From an uncultured Clostridia bacterium (GTDB lineage: Bacteria > Bacillota > Clostridia > Peptostreptococcales > Anaerovoracaceae), in contig CALDNM010000107.1 of NCBI GenBank assembly GCA_937915045.1, positions 1-8,217 of the forward strand: a DNA stretch of 8,217 nt, written 5' to 3'. A model generated the notes under the pieces. It did not search any database and was not told where the DNA came from. It saw only the letters and a list, made by a program, of their open reading frames with translations. Numbering within the stretch: position 1 is the stretch's first letter; the number at the start of each line of letters is the position of its first letter. A program made the position numbers and the translations under genes. Positions 5,887 to 8,217 of this stretch are shown piece after piece.

Positions 5887-5930
5887 GGGGCTGTCTCGCG
5901 CGAATGCGTCGCGGGGCAGTCCCTTTTTTT
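5887..5930 (+). terminator. strong intrinsic terminator after twin 1
   Basis: GGGGCTGTCTCGCG (5887-5900) pairs along its whole 14 nt with CGCGGGGCAGTCCC (5910-5923), counting three G-U pairs, around a 9-nt loop. T7 (5924-5930) follows directly. This is a textbook Rho-independent terminator. It separates the first secreted-protein transcript from the second. Confidence 0.92.
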
Positions 5931-5960
5931 ATAATCACCTGAACGGAAACCCTGCATGTG

Positions 5961-5971
5961 GTGTATAATAT
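5961..5971 (+). promoter_or_regulatory. promoter -10 region of the second secreted-protein gene
   Basis: TATAAT lies at 5964-5969 within GTGTATAATAT, identical to the sequence before twin 1. No good -35 is visible. CTGAAC at 5939-5944 sits at the same long 19-nt spacing as the candidate in the other copy. The leader to the ATG at 6016 is about 40 nt. Confidence 0.5.
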
Positions 5972-6015
5972 TATGCAAATAAACAGGCAGCTAATGACAC
6001 CGATCGGAGGAGACA

Positions 6016-7131
6016 ATGAGGACGATACCAAAAGGCAGCAGGATGAAGACATTCCTTGCTGTCATTTTTTCTGTAATGCTGACATTCACCATGATGCCGG
6101 TGATGCCATTCATGACGGGAGATGTGCATGCGGTAGCAGGAGATGTAGAAATAAACGATACGACTTTCCCTGACACGAATTTCAGGGCGTGGATAACAAC
6201 TAACGTGACTGGTGGCAGCACAACTTTGACTGCGGATATGATAAAGAGCACCACGAGTATCGATGTGAGCAATAATACAGCTCTCACGAGTTTGGACTGC
6301 CAAAGCAACAAACTCATGAACCTTGATGTGAGCAATAATACGAAGCTCACGGATTTGAGTTGCTACAACAACCAACTCACGAACCTTGATGTGAGCAATA
6401 ATGCGTTGCTCACGATTTTGGAATGCAACACCAACCAACTCACAAGCCTTGATCTCAGTAACCAAACAATTGATGATTCGTATTTTTTGGGTACGAATCA
6501 AAAGCCAGTGCTTCTGGCATCACTTGTGAACGGTAAGTATGTAGTCGATCTCAGAGCAAACGATCCGAAGATAAATCTGGGCAAGATCACTGACCTTCAG
6601 GTCAATGGTAAAACCTATACTCTCAATAATGGGAAAATAACATTCGATACTCTTCCCGCAGCAGGTGCTCAGGTTATCACATATACGTACTCCGCAGTAG
6701 ATAAGGGTAATACAACACATGCTATGACTGTCTCTGCTTCGGTAAGCTATACTCCTCCTGTCGTTACTTACTCCGTCACTTTAAATGGCAACGGCGGCAC
6801 TGGCACGGATCTCAAGACCTACACTGAAGGCACAGGAGCTACACTCCCTACTGACTGGACGAAGGACGGATACACCTTCGCCGGGTGGTACGATAACGCG
6901 GGGCTTACGGGAAATGCCGTTACTGCAATAACGGGAAGTGACAGCGGAGCGAAAACTTTCTACGCAAAGTGGACGCTCGACAGACCCGCACCGCCGAAGA
7001 GCGTGAAAGCGAAGGCCGCGGGAAAGCATTCCGTGAAGCTCACATGGAGCAAAGCTAAAGGCGCGGATCAATACAAAGTATATATGCCTGACGTTTATAT
7101 CATCTTCAAAATGCTCAGACTATGCAGTTAA
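6016..7131 (+). CDS. secreted LRR / InlB-repeat surface protein, truncated in Fn3 (twin 2)
   Basis: This 371-residue secreted protein has a signal peptide (cleavage likely after VHA, residue 39) almost identical to twin 1. Three 21-residue leucine-rich repeats follow at 83-145, of the type DVSNNTxLTxLxCxxNxLTxL, with a fourth partial one. A beta-rich linker runs to about 250. An InlB B-repeat/Listeria-Bacteroides module covers 252-319 (YSVTLNGNGG to FYAKW, with the typical GYTFAGWYD). A fibronectin III module opens at 323 (VKLTWSKAKGADQYKVY, ending at 356). It then breaks off into 15 unrelated residues and a stop. Such modules mediate adhesion or binding at the cell surface. GGAGG (6006-6010) lies 5 nt before the ATG. 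The reading frame 7037-7864, one base over, carries further surface-protein modules, so this gene is probably a disrupted or fused gene. No sortase motif, membrane anchor or SLH domain is seen. Confidence 0.8.
   Translation: MRTIPKGSRMKTFLAVIFSVMLTFTMMPVMPFMTGDVHAVAGDVEINDTTFPDTNFRAWITTNVTGGSTTLTADMIKSTTSIDVSNNTALTSLDCQSNKLMNLDVSNNTKLTDLSCYNNQLTNLDVSNNALLTILECNTNQLTSLDLSNQTIDDSYFLGTNQKPVLLASLVNGKYVVDLRANDPKINLGKITDLQVNGKTYTLNNGKITFDTLPAAGAQVITYTYSAVDKGNTTHAMTVSASVSYTPPVVTYSVTLNGNGGTGTDLKTYTEGTGATLPTDWTKDGYTFAGWYDNAGLTGNAVTAITGSDSGAKTFYAKWTLDRPAPPKSVKAKAAGKHSVKLTWSKAKGADQYKVYMPDVYIIFKMLRLCS
6043..6135 (+). repeat. direct repeat of the signal-peptide coding segment, copy 2
   Basis: Partner of 4965-5057, and about 89% identical over 93 bp. 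Recombination between the two copies would remove the body of twin 1 and its terminator and place the body of twin 2 behind the twin 1 promoter. Confidence 0.9.
6262..6450 (+). repeat. three 63-bp LRR-coding repeats
   Basis: Units at 6262-6324, 6325-6387 and 6388-6450 each start GATGTGAGCAATAAT and encode 21 residues. A degenerate fourth starts at 6451 (GATCTCAGTAAC). The DNA is conserved mainly at the start of each unit, which points to recent tandem expansion or recombination within the repeat. Confidence 0.88.
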
Positions 7132-7864
7132 GTGGTATAAGACAGATGGAACAACTGCAGGAACATCGCCTCTTACAGGAACTGCGGACACATATAAGCT
7201 CACAAAAGATGAAATCGGATATAGCGTTTACGCAGTAGTTACAGGCGCTGACAACACTGATTATGCGGGAGCAACAGCTGAAAGCACAAAGTATGCTGTA
7301 ACAGGCAAACTGGCAGCAGCGGTCACAGGTACGGCTACAGTTGATTCCACACTTACAGCAGCAGTAACAGGTGTTGAGACATCAGTTGCAGTTGATGCGG
7401 CAAACTATTCACTGCAGTGGTACAGATATGATGCTACAACAAAGGCTCCAACGGCAATCACAGGAGCTACAGCAACAACATATAAGCTGACAACGGCTGA
7501 TATGGGCTATGAAGTATATGCAAAGGCAACAGGTACAAAGGCTTATGCTGGAAGCACAGCGACAAGCGCAAATACTGCTAAGGTAACTAAGGTTGTAACA
7601 GATAAGGATCTTACACTTGATAAGACAACAGGAACAGCATCAACTGCATATACTGTTACGCCTACACTGACAGCAGGAATCGCAGGTACTTATACAGTAA
7701 CAGCGGGGAAAGCAGATAATAATGCAAAAGTTTCTATAGTTCCATCAACAGGCGTTGTGACGATTGCTGATACAGCAACTGCTGATACTTTCACTATTAC
7801 ATTCACACCGACAGCAGGCGGAAACTATAGTGGTACAGCAGCGGCTACATTCACAACTAATTAG
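7108..7864 (+). pseudogene. 5'-truncated Ig-like surface-protein fragment, out of frame with twin 2
   Basis: This frame is open from 7037 to the TAG at 7862-7864, but surface-protein homology starts only near 7112 (SDYAVKWYKTDG). Two related Ig-like modules are visible. One runs from YAVKWYKTDG through DTYKLTKDEIGYSVYAVVTG. The other runs from YSLQWYRYDA through TTYKLTTADMGYEVYAKATG. Each has the WY core and the TYKLTxxxxGY-V-A-TG end. The first lacks its opening strands. A Thr/Ala-rich final beta module ends in TFTTN. There is no start codon with a ribosome binding site. Threonine is mostly ACA here, unlike the Fn3 segments, which suggests a different source gene. It lies in the +1 frame relative to twin 2. 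It is probably the tail of another surface protein joined to twin 2 by recombination. No cell-wall anchor is visible. Confidence 0.7.
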
Positions 7865-8056
7865 TAAACTGAAAAACGAAAAGGCATTTAAGTAAATGAC
7901 AGCAGGCCGGGCATAATGGCCCAGCCGGACCGGAGGAAATCCGGGAATAAAGAAGTCTGACTCTTTGGGAAGCATGGCAAAGAGCCCGGACTAAAGAGTT
8001 AAACTTCATAAGAAAAGAAAATATCAAATGACTATAAAGCAAGGTATTTCAAACAG
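7865..8056 (+). ncRNA. structured non-coding tract with competing hairpins (possible RNA element)
   Basis: No gene is seen. Hairpins follow closely. CATTTA (7885-7890) pairs with TAAATG (7893-7898). GGC-c-GGGC (7905-7912) pairs with GCCC-a-GCC (7919-7926) around a 6-nt loop. CCGGA (7930-7934) pairs with TCCGG (7940-7944). CTCTTTG (7961-7967) pairs with CAAAGAG (7978-7984). TCCGGG (7940-7945) also pairs with CCCGGA (7985-7990), enclosing the previous stem and excluding the CCGGA hairpin. AAAGAGT (7993-7999) can compete for ACTCTTT (7960-7966). Mutually exclusive pairing ahead of a terminator at 8057 is what a leader or attenuator RNA would show, but it matches no riboswitch family I can recognise. 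It could equally be 3' untranslated structure. Confidence 0.35.
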
Positions 8057-8082
8057 AAGGAGATCTTTCGAGGTCTCCTTTT
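8057..8082 (+). terminator. probable intrinsic terminator
   Basis: AAGGAGATC (8057-8065) pairs with GGTCTCCTT (8072-8080), giving 9 bp with one G-U pair, around TTTCGA. TTTT at 8079-8082 ends the T tract, and its first two T are in the stem. The stem is strong and the T run is short. It would end transcripts crossing the structured tract upstream. Confidence 0.65.
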
Positions 8083-8217
8083 GCTATGGGGGAGAGATGT
8101 GCAGATTGGGAGAGTGGCAGAGAGGCAGAATGCCGGAGAGGGGAAAAGGCGGATGCCGGGTCGTAAGCGTCAAAACGCAGGCACCTAGTAATCAATATCA
8201 ACACATGAGATAATGCC
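8083..8217. other. purine-rich right-edge stretch, no gene seen
   Basis: The stretch is dominated by GGAGAG-like runs and two TGCCGG copies (8131-8136, 8154-8159). Small inverted repeats are GGCA-gaa-TGCC (8124-8134) and GCGT-caaa-ACGC (8167-8178). GATAAT at 8209-8214 could be a -10 box for a gene beyond the window, with no clear -35. A 61-codon open frame runs from 8028 to 8213, but it has no ribosome binding site, crosses the terminator and resembles nothing. Confidence 0.3.

Noticed and set aside
5971..6501. Minus-strand open frames of 119 and 176 codons across the signal peptide and LRR region of twin 2
   Set aside because: The repeated reverse-frame strings simply mirror the LRR DNA repeats, and the plus-strand protein has clear domains and a ribosome binding site.
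5321..7131. Programmed ribosomal frameshifting in the twin secreted genes
   Set aside because: The required shifts go in opposite directions (-1 and +1). No classical slippery heptamer with a following stem is seen at the joins, and Fn3 module parts are missing at the breaks.
7885..8000. Cobalamin, SAM, c-di-GMP or c-di-AMP riboswitch
   Set aside because: Short look-alike pieces such as GGAGGAAATCC and GGGAAGC occur, but the ordered conserved core of none of these families is present.
8028..8213. 61-codon plus-strand open frame at the right edge
   Set aside because: It has no ribosome binding site, crosses the hairpin at 8057-8082, and its Arg/Gly-rich product resembles nothing.

Overview
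The window looks like a chromosomal segment from a low-to-mid GC member of the Bacillota, most likely an anaerobic clostridial lineage. The reasons are purine-rich AGGAGG-type ribosome binding sites, TTG starts, sigma-A TATAAT boxes, hairpin-plus-T terminators, a teichoic-acid-type CDP-glycerol transferase, and secreted proteins with a 'TMMP' leader carrying LRR, InlB-type and fibronectin III modules. The genus cannot be fixed from the sequence alone.

Layout: bases 1-560 hold no convincing gene. They hold inverted repeats, including two tandem copies of a 62-65 bp hairpin element ending in T runs and a hairpin whose minus-strand loop is TTCG. Bases 561-765 are an array of six full 32-bp direct repeats plus a partial one. 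It lies just past the stop of a small minus-strand zinc-ribbon gene (775-981). A divergent spacer follows, and then a compact plus-strand operon (1169-4791): membrane acyltransferase 3, CDP-glycerol glycerophosphotransferase, and a second, paralogous acyltransferase 3. The first two genes overlap by an ATGA and the third starts 6 nt after the second stops. Together they suggest synthesis and O-acylation of a glycerol-phosphate-containing surface polymer.

Bases 4938-7864 hold two tandem secreted-protein genes with nearly identical signal peptides but different bodies. Both are broken within the same part of a fibronectin III module. In each, the downstream coding remainder is open but in another frame: Fn3 modules after the first, Ig-like modules after the second. 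A strong terminator and a separate promoter lie between them. They look like mosaic, decaying or recombining surface-protein cassettes.

Bases 7865-8217 hold no convincing gene. They contain a cluster of strong hairpins with mutually exclusive pairings, a probable terminator at 8057-8082, and a purine-rich tail. The points most worth a second look are the mosaic twin secreted genes, the acyltransferase/CDP-glycerol transferase/acyltransferase operon, the 32-bp array with its 64-bp higher-order period, and the structured RNA-like tract near the right edge.
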